A program made the position numbers and the translations under genes. Shown here one piece after another: positions 29,521 through 39,499 of a stretch of DNA of 64,000 bases. This DNA is from Chelativorans xinjiangensis. Its GTDB lineage: Bacteria; Pseudomonadota; Alphaproteobacteria; Rhizobiales; Rhizobiaceae. The notes under the pieces were generated by a model. It ran no database searches, was not told the origin of the DNA, and was given only the letters and a program-made list of their open reading frames with translations. The stretch lies in assembly GCF_009812055.1 (NCBI RefSeq), contig NZ_WQNH01000011.1:157635-221634 (forward strand). Reading direction: 5' to 3'. The stretch's first letter is position 1. Every line of letters starts with the position of its first letter.

Positions 29521-30438
29521 CTACTCCACCCTCTCCACCAGCGGATAGATGACCTGCCCATCCTCCTCGCCGCGCGGGAACTTGCCGTCCTGGCTCTCCC
29601 TCACCGCCAGCTTGTAGCCGGCGGGGCTGGTGCCGATGTGGCGCTTGAACATGCGTGAGAAATAGTAGACGTCGCAATAGCCGACGAGCGCGGCGGTCTC
29701 GCCCACGGTGTTGCCGCTGGCAAGCAGGTTCATCGCCCGTTCCATGCGCTTGAATTCCTGGAACTTCCTCGGCGTCCAGCCGATCTGGCGGCGGAACTCG
29801 CGCTTGAAATAGTCCGGATTGTAGGGTGCATCGGCGACCACGCGCTCGGCGATGTCCTCGTCCAGCGGGTCGGCTGTGATGCGCGTTGCCGCCAGCATGA
29901 TACCGAGCGAGATGCCGTCGGCGTTTCCCACGGCGCTGACGGGCTGCGCGTTCCAGGCGATGAACGCGTCCTCCAGGAACTCGATGAGGATGAACATGAA
30001 GAGGTGGTGCTGGATAAGCGTCGTCGAGGAAGCCGGCGCGATGTCGTGATAATAGCGCACCACCGGCTCCAGGAGCGGCCAGCGCGAGAAACGCACGGCC
30101 CGATTGATGCGCATCTGCGCGATGAGGTCGTGCTTGCCGAAGAGGTCGAGCGTGAAGTGCTGGGCGACCCCGGTATAGGCTTCGCCCGAGGCATGCCAGC
30201 CGACGAAGCGGCTGCCCGCCGGGATCAGCATCGCGTCGCCGGGCGCCAGCGTGTAGGCGCCGTCATCGACCATATAGCTGCCGCTGCCGGTGAGGCAGAT
30301 GACGAGGTCATGCACGCTGTTCGACTTGTCGACGCGCCAGGTGCGCGAGTGCTGCATCTTGATGGTCGAGCGGGTCAGGGTGAGCTTCAGCGCGTTCTCC
30401 GGAATCCCCGCCAACACACCGCCTTCGATTTTGTCCAT
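29521..30438 (-). CDS. AraC-family regulator of the oligogalacturonide importer
   Basis: A 305-residue AraC-type regulator. The N-terminal cupin sensor includes SYMVDDGAYTLAPGDAMLIP; the C-terminal pair of HTH motifs lies at about residues 200-290 (PYNPDYFKREFRRQIGWTPR, then GETAALVGYCDVYYFSRMFK). The ATG at 30438 has AAAGGG upstream and starts directly at the sensor; longer frames add about 67 unrelated residues. It is divergent from the Tog-type importer at 30680, and the CGATAC inverted repeat in the gap is a plausible binding site. The inducer is presumably an oligogalacturonide or its breakdown product. Confidence 0.87.
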   Translation of the reverse strand: MDKIEGGVLAGIPENALKLTLTRSTIKMQHSRTWRVDKSNSVHDLVICLTGSGSYMVDDGAYTLAPGDAMLIPAGSRFVGWHASGEAYTGVAQHFTLDLFGKHDLIAQMRINRAVRFSRWPLLEPVVRYYHDIAPASSTTLIQHHLFMFILIEFLEDAFIAWNAQPVSAVGNADGISLGIMLAATRITADPLDEDIAERVVADAPYNPDYFKREFRRQIGWTPRKFQEFKRMERAMNLLASGNTVGETAALVGYCDVYYFSRMFKRHIGTSPAGYKLAVRESQDGKFPRGEEDGQVIYPLVERVE

Positions 30439-30542
30439 CCCTTTTTCCAGATTTGTCAATTTCAAACCGGCTGTTGCAGCAGGATACTGGCTCCATTCGT
30501 CGCGGCAAGCGCGAAAAAACACGTCATTCTGGGAGGAATCGA

Positions 30543-30563
30543 CGATACCGAGAGTCTGTATCG
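30543..30563. promoter_or_regulatory. Candidate operator between AraC gene and tog operon
   Basis: Inverted repeat CGATAC-N9-GTATCG in the 241-base divergent intergenic region (30439-30679). It is the only clear dyad seen in the gap. Confidence 0.4.
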
Positions 30564-30679
30564 GTCTGCCAGTGCAGGCCGGCGGTGTCGTCTTGTGCCA
30601 TCGACATGCATGATTTCGCAGACACCCGCAGCGCTGCAATAGCCTTTATCGGCGGCGGCTCCCTCAACCGGGCCGGCTG

Positions 30680-31564
30680 ATGGGCGGCGACAGCAAATAT
30701 CTCGGCCTTGCCTATGTGGCGCCGTATATCGCCGGGCTTCTGATCTTCACGGCGGTCCCCTTCGTCGCGTCCTTCTATCTGAGCTTCACCGACTACAGTC
30801 TGATGCGGCCGCCGCAGTGGTCGGGGCTGGAGAACTATACCGAGCTTTTCACCCGCGACAGGACCTTCCGCAAGTCGCTCTCGGTGACGCTTCTCTATGT
30901 GTTCATGACGGTGCCGCTGAAGCTGATCTTCGCGCTCTTCATCGCCTACATCCTGAACTACCGGCTGAAATTCATAAACTTCTTCCGCACCGCCTATTAC
31001 GTGCCGTCGATCCTCGGCGGATCGATCGCGGTGGCGGTGCTGTGGCGCTACATCTTCGCCGATGCCGGGCTGGTGAACATGGCGATCACCGCCTTCGGCG
31101 GCGAGCCGGTGAACTGGTTCGGCGATCCGGGCAATGCCCTCTTCACCATCACGCTGTTGCGCCTGTGGCAGTTCGGTTCGGCCATGGTGATCTTCCTGGC
31201 CGCCCTCCAGAGCATCGACAAGACGCTTTACGAGGCCGCCGCGATCGACGGCGCCGGCAAGTGGCACACCTTCGTCTACATCACCTTGCCGCTGATCACG
31301 CCGGTCATCTTCTTCAACCTGATCATGCAGATGGTCCAGGCCTTCCAGGAGTTCAACGGCCCCTACGTCATCACCGAGGGCGGGCCGCTGAAATCGACCT
31401 ACCTCTTGCCCCTCTACATCTACGAGGAGGCCTTCAAGAAGTTCCATATGGGGTACGCCTCGGCGATCGCCTGGGTAATGTTCGCCATCATCATGGTGCT
31501 GACGCTGATCGCCTTCTGGTCGTCGCGGCACTGGGTCTATTACGCCGGCGACAAGCGGAGCTGA
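30680..31564 (+). CDS. togM: Oligogalacturonide-type ABC transporter permease (TogM-like)
   Basis: A 294-residue permease with six helices. It opens MGGDSKYLGLAYVAPYIAGL and has the coupling loop LYEAAAIDGAGKWHTFVYIT. A long periplasmic loop after helix three (TAFGGEPVNWFGDPGNALF) is typical of this subfamily. No good ribosome site precedes 30680, so the start is tentative. It is first gene of an importer whose binding protein is unusually last (33628). Pectin context (KduI, KduD, GH105) supports oligogalacturonide uptake. Confidence 0.82.
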   Translation: MGGDSKYLGLAYVAPYIAGLLIFTAVPFVASFYLSFTDYSLMRPPQWSGLENYTELFTRDRTFRKSLSVTLLYVFMTVPLKLIFALFIAYILNYRLKFINFFRTAYYVPSILGGSIAVAVLWRYIFADAGLVNMAITAFGGEPVNWFGDPGNALFTITLLRLWQFGSAMVIFLAALQSIDKTLYEAAAIDGAGKWHTFVYITLPLITPVIFFNLIMQMVQAFQEFNGPYVITEGGPLKSTYLLPLYIYEEAFKKFHMGYASAIAWVMFAIIMVLTLIAFWSSRHWVYYAGDKRS

Positions 31565-31566
31565 CG

Positions 31567-32472
31567 ATGGCAGAAGAGATCACCGTCCGCACCACCGCCG
31601 AGCTCGATTCCGCGCGCACATTGGCCGAAGGCCGCCGCATGCACGCCATCTCCTCGGCCGTGCGCTATGCACTGCTGGCGGGGGTGGGCTTCCTCATGCT
31701 CTACCCGCTCATCTGGCTGATCGGGGCCTCCTTCAAGACCAACTCGGAGATTTTCGCCAATCCCGGCTTCATCCCGTCGGAGCCGACGCTGAACGGCTAT
31801 ATCGACGGGTGGAGGACCTCCACCCCCTACACCTTCGCCACCTTCTTCTGGAACACCTTCCTCATCATCCTGCCGAAGACGATCGGCACTGCGATCTCCT
31901 GTGCGGCGGTGGCCTACGGCTTCGCCCGCTTCGAGTTTCCGGGAAAGCGCATCCTCTTCGCTACCCTGATCGCCACGCTGCTCCTGCCCAATGTGGTGAC
32001 GCGCATCCCGCAATATCTTTTGTTCCGCGACCTCGGCTGGCTCGACAGTTTCCTGCCGCTGTGGGTGCCTTCGGCCTTTGCGGGCGACGCCTTCTTCGTC
32101 TTCATGCTGATCCAGTTCCTGCGCGCCATCCCGCGCGACATGGAGGAGGCGGCGCGCGTCGACGGCGCCAACACGCTGCAGACGCTGATCTATATCGTCG
32201 TGCCCATGCTGGCGCCGGCGCTGATCTCGGTGTGCCTGTTCCAGTTCATATGGACGATGAACGACTTCCTCGGGCCGCTCATCTACCTCTCCTCGGTCGA
32301 CAAGTATCCGATCTCGCTGGCCTTGAAGCTGTCGATCGACACGACCGAGGCGTTTCAGTGGAACCGCATCCTGGCCATGTCGGTGCTGGCGCTGGTGCCC
32401 GCGCTCACCGTGTTCTTCCTGGCCCAGAAATACTTCATCGAAGGCATCTCCACCGGTGGAGTGAAAGGTTAA
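31567..32472 (+). CDS. togN: Oligogalacturonide-type ABC transporter permease (TogN-like)
   Basis: A 301-residue MalG-type permease with an N-terminal cytosolic stretch of about 35 residues, a first helix YALLAGVGFLMLYPLIWL, and the coupling loop DMEEAARVDGANTLQTLIYI. It starts two bases after the togM stop. It completes the transmembrane heterodimer. Confidence 0.84.
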   Translation: MAEEITVRTTAELDSARTLAEGRRMHAISSAVRYALLAGVGFLMLYPLIWLIGASFKTNSEIFANPGFIPSEPTLNGYIDGWRTSTPYTFATFFWNTFLIILPKTIGTAISCAAVAYGFARFEFPGKRILFATLIATLLLPNVVTRIPQYLLFRDLGWLDSFLPLWVPSAFAGDAFFVFMLIQFLRAIPRDMEEAARVDGANTLQTLIYIVVPMLAPALISVCLFQFIWTMNDFLGPLIYLSSVDKYPISLALKLSIDTTEAFQWNRILAMSVLALVPALTVFFLAQKYFIEGISTGGVKG

Positions 32473-32476
32473 GCTC

Positions 32477-33601
<1,125 letters not shown>

Positions 33602-33627
33602 ACCCGAAAGAAACTTGGGAGGATGAA

Positions 33628-34893
33628 ATGAGAAAGACAACGACAGCATTGGCCGTGATCATGGCCCTCAGTGCGGGCTCCGCTTCGGCGGCGGATCTGC
33701 GCATGTCCTGGTGGGGCGGCGACAGCCGCCATGTGGCGACGCAGGAGGCCCTGAAAGCCTGCGGCGAGAAGCATGGCCACACGATCAAGCCGGAATTCAC
33801 CGGCTGGACCGGCCATCAGGAGAAGGTGGCCACGCAGCTTGCCGGCAGCACAGAGGCCGACATCATGCAGATCAACTGGCCCTGGCTGCCGCTCTTCTCG
33901 CTCGAAGGCGACGGCTTTGCGGACCTGAACGAGTACTCGGACACCATCGACCTGAGCCAGTGGTCGGAGGACCAGCTTGATAGTGCCACCGTGAACGGCA
34001 AGCTGAACGGCCTTCCGGTTTCCACCACCGGCCGCGTCTTCTTCTTCAACGAAGCCACCTTCGACAAAGCCGGACTTCCGCTGCCCACCACCTGGGACGA
34101 ATTGATCGAGGCCACCGCCGTCTTCAAGGAAAAGCTGGGCGAGGACTACTATCCTTTCGACGCGCAAGGGGGGGATCAAGGGTTGGGCGCCATCCTGAAC
34201 GTCTCGCTGGTGACGACGCAGATGACGGGCAAGGATCTCGTCGATCCCGCCACCAACACCGTCGCCTGGACGGCGGAGGAACTGCAAAAGGGCATCGAGT
34301 TCAACCAGAGCCTCGCAGACAAGGGTGTCATCCGCGATTGGAAGACGGTCGCGGGGGGCGGCAACGTGGATCTGTTCGAGCTGCCTGCCTGGTCGGAGGG
34401 CAAGATCGCCGGCTCCTATGAATGGGATTCGACCTATGGGAAGTTCAACGATCCCATCGAAAACGGCGAGCTCGTGCCCGTAGGGCTCCTGACGGTCGAA
34501 GATGCCGCGACGGAGGGTGTGTACCGGAAGCCGTCCATGCTCTTCTCCATCTCCAGGAACAGCAAGAACCCCGAGGCGGCCGCCCAGATCGTCAACTGCC
34601 TTTTGAACGAACCCGAGGGCATCGAGGCGCTTGGCGATACACGCGGCATACCGGCGAGCCGGATCGCCGCCGAGACACTCGCCGAAGGCGGTGCCATCAA
34701 CCCGCGGCTGCTGGAAGCACACAAGCTCGTCATCGAGGCCAAGGGGCCGACGGTCTCGCCTTTCAACGAGCACCCCGAGGTGCGCGAGATCTTCAAGGAC
34801 ACGCTGGAGGAGTTCGCCTACGGCAATATCTCCGCGGCCGATGCCTCCACGGAAATCATCGAGGGCGTGAACGGCGTCCTGGCGAAGTTCTGA
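33628..34893 (+). CDS. togB: Oligogalacturonide-type ABC transporter substrate-binding protein (TogB-like)
   Basis: A 421-residue extracellular binding protein. The signal peptide ends near SASA (residue 21). The mature start ADLRMSWWGGDSRH and the aromatic surface INWPWLPLFS are typical of oligogalacturonide and related pectin-oligomer binders. The ribosome site is CTTGGGAGGATGAA. It closes the tog operon and is followed by a hairpin terminator. The exact oligomer specificity is inferred from neighbours. Confidence 0.85.
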   Translation: MRKTTTALAVIMALSAGSASAADLRMSWWGGDSRHVATQEALKACGEKHGHTIKPEFTGWTGHQEKVATQLAGSTEADIMQINWPWLPLFSLEGDGFADLNEYSDTIDLSQWSEDQLDSATVNGKLNGLPVSTTGRVFFFNEATFDKAGLPLPTTWDELIEATAVFKEKLGEDYYPFDAQGGDQGLGAILNVSLVTTQMTGKDLVDPATNTVAWTAEELQKGIEFNQSLADKGVIRDWKTVAGGGNVDLFELPAWSEGKIAGSYEWDSTYGKFNDPIENGELVPVGLLTVEDAATEGVYRKPSMLFSISRNSKNPEAAAQIVNCLLNEPEGIEALGDTRGIPASRIAAETLAEGGAINPRLLEAHKLVIEAKGPTVSPFNEHPEVREIFKDTLEEFAYGNISAADASTEIIEGVNGVLAKF

Positions 34894-34901
34894 TGTCCAC
34901 C

Positions 34902-34930
34902 GCGGCGGCGGGGTTCACCGCCGCCGCTTT
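34902..34930 (+). terminator. Terminator after togB
   Basis: Perfect 10-bp stem GCGGCGGCGG/CCGCCGCCGC with a six-base loop, followed by a short TTTCT run, nine bases past the togB stop. Confidence 0.7.
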
Positions 34931-35083
34931 CTGCTGAAGTTCTTTCCGAATGGCACCGATGACCCCGGACCATCCCATCTCTCCTGCGCCCGTTTTTCCT
35001 CCTTTCGGCGTGCCTTGCCGCGCCTTCGCGGCGTTTGGGGAAAGATTGGAGCGTCCGGGGAGGACGGGGGGAGTGGTCGCGGC

Positions 35084-36202
35084 ATGATGGCGTATTTCGA
35101 CACCTATGCCGCGGCCTACGCGCCCTACAAGGGGGGAGCGTGGTGCTACGAGGACGGCTGCGTCTATCGCGGGCTTGCCCTTCTGCATCTTGCTACGGGT
35201 GAGGAGCGATGGCTCGCGCACTTGAAGCGCCTGGTGGACGCGCAGGTCTCGCCCGAGGGAGAATTGGCGGGCTATTCCGTCGGCGAATTCAACATCGACC
35301 ACGTCCTGTCCGGCAGGGCGCTGATCTATCTTCACGGTCTGACCGGCGAGGAGAAATACGCCGCCGCCGCCAGGCTGCTTGCCCGGCAGCTTGCCGGACA
35401 TCCGCGGACCGAGTCGGGCGTCTACTGGCACAAGAAAATCTATCCCCGGCAGATCTGGCTCGACGGCCTCTATATGGGACTGCCCTTCCAGATCGAGTTC
35501 GCCCGCATGACGGGCGACGGGACTCTTGTCTACGACGCGCTTTTCCAGTTGCAGATCGCGCTCTCGCTTACCCACGAGGCGAGGACGGGTCTTTATGCCC
35601 ACGGCTATGACGAAAGCCGCAAGCAGCAATGGGCCGACCCGGACACCGGCCGCTCGCCCGCCCACTGGGCGCGGGCGCTGGGCTGGCTCGCCATGGCGCT
35701 GGTCGACATCATCGAATTGATCGGAGTGGAGCGCGCGGCCGAGGCGGGCATTGCCGGGGAGGCGGCCGCGCTGCTCAAGCGCATCGCCGCCTTCCGCACC
35801 GGAGAGGCGATGTGGCTGCAGGTGATCGACCGGCCCGACCTTGCCGGCAATTACGCGGAAACGTCGGCGACGGCCATGCTGACATACGCGCTCATCAAGG
35901 CCGGCAGGCTGAGGCTCGTCGACGGCGCTGCCGCGCTCGGCGGGGAAAGCCTTCTGGCGCTGGCGCAGCGGGCACTGCAACGGTCGGAGGACGGCATTGT
36001 TCGCCTCGGCGGCATCTGCCGCGTGGCGGGCCTCGGCGGCTATTCCGGCGTCTACCGCGACGGCACCGCCGGCTACTATCTGACCGAGCCGGTGGTAGCC
36101 GACGATCCCAAAGGGGTAGGGCCCCTGATGATGGCCAAAGCGGAGGCGACCCGTCCGGCGGTTGCCGTCGAGGAGGACGGTACGGCGCGCTGCGCTTCGT
36201 GA
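35084..36202 (+). CDS. GH105-family unsaturated glucuronyl/galacturonyl (rhamnogalacturonyl) hydrolase
   Basis: A 372-residue (alpha/alpha)6-barrel enzyme without signal peptide, hence cytoplasmic. The catalytic-aspartate region is GEFNIDHVLSGRALI; further conserved segments are IYPRQIWLDGLYMGLPF, LYAHGYDES, SPAHWARALGWLAMAL and the ending SGVYRDGTAGYYLTEPVV. The enzyme releases unsaturated uronate from the non-reducing end of lyase-cut pectin oligomers, producing the substrate of KduI. It lies behind the tog importer but after its terminator, so it may have its own promoter. Two adjacent ATGs (35084, 35087) are equivalent. Confidence 0.88.
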   Translation: MMAYFDTYAAAYAPYKGGAWCYEDGCVYRGLALLHLATGEERWLAHLKRLVDAQVSPEGELAGYSVGEFNIDHVLSGRALIYLHGLTGEEKYAAAARLLARQLAGHPRTESGVYWHKKIYPRQIWLDGLYMGLPFQIEFARMTGDGTLVYDALFQLQIALSLTHEARTGLYAHGYDESRKQQWADPDTGRSPAHWARALGWLAMALVDIIELIGVERAAEAGIAGEAAALLKRIAAFRTGEAMWLQVIDRPDLAGNYAETSATAMLTYALIKAGRLRLVDGAAALGGESLLALAQRALQRSEDGIVRLGGICRVAGLGGYSGVYRDGTAGYYLTEPVVADDPKGVGPLMMAKAEATRPAVAVEEDGTARCAS

Positions 36203-36215
36203 CGTCGTGTCACAG

Positions 36216-36240
36216 AATCGGCCCGAGAATCGGGCCGATT
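36216..36240. terminator. Bidirectional hairpin between convergent genes
   Basis: Perfect 11-bp stem AATCGGCCCGA/TCGGGCCGATT with a GAA loop, between the GH105 gene (+) and the glycine-zipper gene (-). Confidence 0.65.
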
Positions 36241-36290
36241 GGATTCAAAGACCTGGGGCGCCCTTTGCGCGCCCAAATGCACGCAGAGCG

Positions 36291-36500
36291 CTAGAGGTTC
36301 CGGCCGATCATGCCACCGGCGACCGCGCCGCCGATGCCGCCGATCAAGGCGCCCCCGCTTCCGCCGATCGCGTTGCCGGCCACTGCGCCGCCGACACCAC
36401 CGGCGGCTGCGCCGGCGATTGTCTTGTCGGTCGTCGAACAACCGGCCGTAGCGGCAAGCATGCCGCCCAAGAGACAGAAAGTTGCAAGCTTCTTGGTCAT
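36291..36500 (-). CDS. Small glycine-zipper lipoprotein (OmpA/SlyB-like 2TM motif)
   Basis: A 69-residue secreted lipoprotein: a signal sequence with lipobox LAATAGC (lipidated cysteine near residue 21) followed by GGVGGAVAGNAIGGSGGALI and further G-x-x-x-G repeats to GGMIGRNL. Such glycine-zipper proteins sit in or under the outer membrane and are often stress-induced. ATG 36500 is preferred over a TTG at 36515. No functional link to neighbours is seen. Confidence 0.78.
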   Translation of the reverse strand: MTKKLATFCLLGGMLAATAGCSTTDKTIAGAAAGGVGGAVAGNAIGGSGGALIGGIGGAVAGGMIGRNL

Positions 36501-36751
36501 AACCTTCACACGCAATTCATGGGAAAGCGCATGAATGGGAGATTCGGGTAAAAATTTAATGAAGTTGGTCGGAGTGGAACCTGCGATCCCCTGATCGCGC
36601 TAATGGGCAACCGCGTCACGAGCGGATGACGTTCTTTTCGATTACGGACTGCCCTGAGAAAGGCTGTCCCTCCTCCAAGCTGACATGAAGATGGGATCGA
36701 CCTTTCCCCCGTGCCGATATCAATCCCGCTCTCACAAGGGTGTTGGCCCCG
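36501..36751. other. Intergenic region without recognised gene
   Basis: About 250 bases upstream of the glycine-zipper gene and behind the MerR gene. The part around 36540-36570 is AT-rich and may hold the glycine-zipper promoter. A tRNA T-arm-like fragment near 36573-36595 was considered and rejected. Confidence 0.4.
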
Positions 36752-37195
36752 TTATTTTGATCGACCGGGGCCGCGAACAACCCGAGATTGGGGCAGGGGC
36801 CGCCCGCGGCGGTTTCCGATGTGCAGCAGGCGGCGGAATGTGGGGCATTCCATATGAGACGGCGCCGGGCAATCCGCGACATGGCGAAGCGCCTCGCGCA
36901 ACTTTGTAAGGTCGCGAATTTGACGGTCTATCTCGTCCGCACGGGCACGAAGCTCTGGGCGCGGCAAATCCGGCTGGCCATCGGCACCGAACATTCCCCG
37001 GATTTCGTCCAGCGAGAACCCGGCTGACCGGCCAAGCTGGATCAGCGAAAGCTGCAGGATCGTCTGGGGATCGAACTGCCGTCGCAGGCCCTTTCGTCCA
37101 ATCGACGCGATCAGCCCGATCTCCTCGTAATAGCGCAGAGCGGATGGCGACAGGCCCGTTTGCGCTGCCATCTCACCGATGTCGATAACCTTCAT
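36752..37195 (-). CDS. MerR-family transcriptional regulator
   Basis: A 147-residue MerR-type activator: N-terminal HTH DIGEMAAQTGLSPSALRYYE with the typical ALRYYEEIGLI, wing GLRRQFD, then an antiparallel coiled-coil (LRARADEIDRQIRDLTKLRE) and a short cysteine-containing tail DCPAPSHMECPTF. The two tail cysteines could bind a metal or a thiol-reactive ligand, but the spacing is not a known signature. It is divergent from an MFS exporter, with a MerR-type 19-bp-spacer promoter between them, so it probably activates that exporter. Confidence 0.87.
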   Translation of the reverse strand: MKVIDIGEMAAQTGLSPSALRYYEEIGLIASIGRKGLRRQFDPQTILQLSLIQLGRSAGFSLDEIRGMFGADGQPDLPRPELRARADEIDRQIRDLTKLREALRHVADCPAPSHMECPTFRRLLHIGNRRGRPLPQSRVVRGPGRSK

Positions 37196-37205
37196 GATTT
37201 CCCTA

Positions 37206-37236
37206 TTGACCTAAAGTTGACTTGAAGTCGTAGCAT
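37206..37236 (+). promoter_or_regulatory. MerR-type promoter of the MFS gene with operator in the spacer
   Basis: A -35 TTGACC (37206-37211) and -10 TAGCAT (37231-37236) are 19 bases apart, the overlong spacing MerR proteins correct by twisting DNA. The spacer contains the SoxR-like dyad CCTAAAGTTGACTTGAAG. The -10 overlaps an ATG at 37235, supporting the start at 37274. Confidence 0.65.
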
Positions 37237-37273
37237 GCGCTTCCTGCTGGAAATCTGCAAGAGGAAGCAAGCT

Positions 37274-38470
37274 ATGTCGTCCGAAATGATCGTGGATCGT
37301 GGTGCCGTGTTGCGCGACCCTCGAGCGCTCGCCCTGCTGTTCGCCGCCTCACTGACCACAATGGCCAACGCCACGATCAGCCCCGCTTTGGGCGGGCTTT
37401 CGGAGTTGTTCGCCGATCACCCCAATGCGCGGTTTGTGACGACACTGCTGGTCCCAGCCCCCTCTCTCACCTTCATTTTCTGCGCTCCGCTCGCCGGGCT
37501 GGCGGCGGATCGTCTCGGGCGGCGCTGGCTTCTGTTAATCGGCATCCTGTTGTTCGCGATTACGGGCAGTGCCGGCCTCTACCTTCCCGATCTGACGTCC
37601 ATCCTGATGAGCAGACTCGCGCTCGGCCTCGCGGTGGCGATGATTATGACCTCTCAAACCGCGCTTTTGGGGGACTACTACGAGGGTACCGCTCTAAAAC
37701 GCCTTGCGGGTCTGCAGGTCTCGGCGCGAAACTTTGGCGGGTTCACATTTATTACGCTCGCCGGCTGGCTTGCCGCAACCTCGCCGCGTTTGCCCTTCGC
37801 GGTCTATGCTTTGCCTGTTCTGCTTTTGCTGCTGGTTTGCAGGGCGATTGCAGAGCCCGCAATTCGGCGCGACCGCGCTGCGGCGCCCTGTCAATCCCTC
37901 GTATCTCTCGGCGAAAAGTGGCTTGGGCCGATGATGGGACTCGCAGCGCTCCAGATGGGGACGACGGCGCTCTTCTTCATTATGCCGACCCAGGTTCCCT
38001 TCCTTCTGGAAGCGCGAGGTTACGACAGCGCGTCGGGGACGGGTATGGTCCTCGGGGCGCTCACGCTGGCAGGCGGACTGGCCGCACTCGCCTATCACCG
38101 GGCGAGCGGCCGGTTCGGCGAGGTCGGCGTTTTTGCGATCGGATATGTGCTAATGGCGCTCGGTTTCGCAGGCATAGCTTCAAGACCGGAGTTTGCGGCA
38201 ACGCTTGCCGGTGCGGTTGCGATCGGGTTGGGCTTTGCTCTCGTGATGCCGAATTTTGTCGCGCTGGCTCTCACGATTGCCCCCGCGCAATGCCGCGGCG
38301 TCGTCGGTGGAATTCTCACGACATCCGTTTTCGTCGGGCAGGTCGTCTCACCATTTGCCACAACGCCGATGATCGACAAGGTTGGATATGCCTGGACATA
38401 CGCCGCTGCGGCAGGTCTCGTTCTCTGTTTGGCGATGGCGAGCAGCGTGGCTGCTCTGCTGCGGCGTTGA
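37274..38470 (+). CDS. MFS transporter (drug/metabolite efflux type)
   Basis: A 398-residue twelve-helix major facilitator. The loop 2-3 motif is GLAADRLGRRWLLLIG, and the second half begins around KWLGPMMGLAALQMGTTALFF. ATG 37274 has AGAGGAAG upstream; the ATG at 37235 overlaps the promoter -10. Substrate is unknown; linkage to a MerR activator suggests export of a toxic or redox-active compound. Codon use appears less GC-biased than in the catabolic genes upstream. Confidence 0.85.
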   Translation: MSSEMIVDRGAVLRDPRALALLFAASLTTMANATISPALGGLSELFADHPNARFVTTLLVPAPSLTFIFCAPLAGLAADRLGRRWLLLIGILLFAITGSAGLYLPDLTSILMSRLALGLAVAMIMTSQTALLGDYYEGTALKRLAGLQVSARNFGGFTFITLAGWLAATSPRLPFAVYALPVLLLLLVCRAIAEPAIRRDRAAAPCQSLVSLGEKWLGPMMGLAALQMGTTALFFIMPTQVPFLLEARGYDSASGTGMVLGALTLAGGLAALAYHRASGRFGEVGVFAIGYVLMALGFAGIASRPEFAATLAGAVAIGLGFALVMPNFVALALTIAPAQCRGVVGGILTTSVFVGQVVSPFATTPMIDKVGYAWTYAAAAGLVLCLAMASSVAALLRR

Positions 38471-38740
38471 GGAGCAGGGCCGCATGAGTTTGGCCAACGC
38501 GAACACGGCATGCGGCGGCGGGTCGAGACAAATCGGCCCGACCGCCGGTTGGCCGGCGGAATCGACCTGCGCGAGAAGATTCTCGCAACCGGGACAGAGG
38601 GTGGAGGTCGTTCGTGGATTTTCTGGCCAAAGCCATCGCACCGTGGGTGGGCCACTGAAGTTCCGTATAGCAACGGGGTTACTCACCGATGCCGATCCGT
38701 ACCTCCTACTCCCACCTTCCTCATCATCATCACTCAGCCT
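38471..38740. other. Intergenic region, no recognised gene
   Basis: About 270 bases between the convergent MFS (+) and NarL-type (-) genes. Several overlapping short frames exist on both strands, none with a recognisable product or convincing ribosome site. Confidence 0.4.
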
Positions 38741-39499
38741 TCAGCAGGGAAGGAGCTTACTGAGCTTGTAGGCAACTTCTGTCCGATTCGTTGCCTTGAG
38801 CTTTCTCATGATGTTGCGAATATGAACCTTCACGGTGCTTTCGCACATTTTGAGCTCGTGGGCGATGATCTTGTTCTGCTTGCCGCGCCGAATGGCTTCG
38901 ACGACCTCTCTTTCGCGGAGCGTGAACATCGCGTATAAATGCTGTGTTCCTTGCATACCGTCATCGATCAGGTGACGCATGGCCAGCACGCTGCTGGCAG
39001 GAATAAATGTTCCGCCCGACATGGCCAGCGCGACTGCTTCGATGCAGACGTTGATATCGACCGATGTCGGTATGAAGCCGCGCGCACCATATTCGAGCGC
39101 CTTCAATATCTGTTCCAGGTTATCGCTATCGGCCAGAACAACGACCGGAACGGAGCGGAAGCCGGAGGAAAGTTCTCTGATCTGCTCGGCGACGCTATTT
39201 TCCATCACATCCTGCTCGCCAATGTTTAGGAGTATCGCCCCCAGTGAGGGATGGGTTTCCTCTTCATCTCTCCATTCTTTGATCGAGCCAACCGCAACGA
39301 CCTCCATGCCAAGCGGGTGACTGACCAGCGCCTGCCTCAGGCATTCGCGTTTGAGCCTCGCGCTTTCTATGAGCAAAAGGCATCTTGCCTGCTCGTTCTG
39401 CTTGTCGGCGCCAGCGTACAATTCGGCTTCAGCCGTCCGCCTTTCTCGGCAGGCACCAAAACGTGAATGCTTTTCAAGATTAAGAGCCACTGTGTTCAT
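38741..39499 (-). CDS. NarL/FixJ-type (LuxR HTH) regulator with degenerate receiver
   Basis: A 252-residue response-regulator-like protein. The C-terminal LuxR HTH is intact: LYAMFTLREREVVEAIRRGK, QNKIIAHELKMCESTVKVHI, RNIMRKLKATNRTEVA. In the receiver the acidic pair is replaced (LLLIESARL), the phospho-aspartate position reads LLNIGEQ (Asn), and the usual lysine is absent (GFIPTS). Phosphorylation control is therefore unlikely and it may respond to protein partners or a ligand. It faces the small lipoprotein and polysaccharide genes. Confidence 0.82.
   Translation of the reverse strand: MNTVALNLEKHSRFGACRERRTAEAELYAGADKQNEQARCLLLIESARLKRECLRQALVSHPLGMEVVAVGSIKEWRDEEETHPSLGAILLNIGEQDVMENSVAEQIRELSSGFRSVPVVVLADSDNLEQILKALEYGARGFIPTSVDINVCIEAVALAMSGGTFIPASSVLAMRHLIDDGMQGTQHLYAMFTLREREVVEAIRRGKQNKIIAHELKMCESTVKVHIRNIMRKLKATNRTEVAYKLSKLLPC

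Noticed and set aside
36565..36600. tRNA 3-prime-end-like segment (GGTTCCACTCC with a following ACCA-like end) on the minus strand
   Set aside because: The putative T-stem has two mismatches in five pairs and no D-arm, anticodon arm or acceptor partner is present, so neither a tRNA nor an att-site remnant is supported.
38316..38686. Two minus-strand frames of about 110 codons behind the MFS gene
   Set aside because: They overlap the MFS 3-prime end, show no homology and no ribosome site; treated as non-coding.
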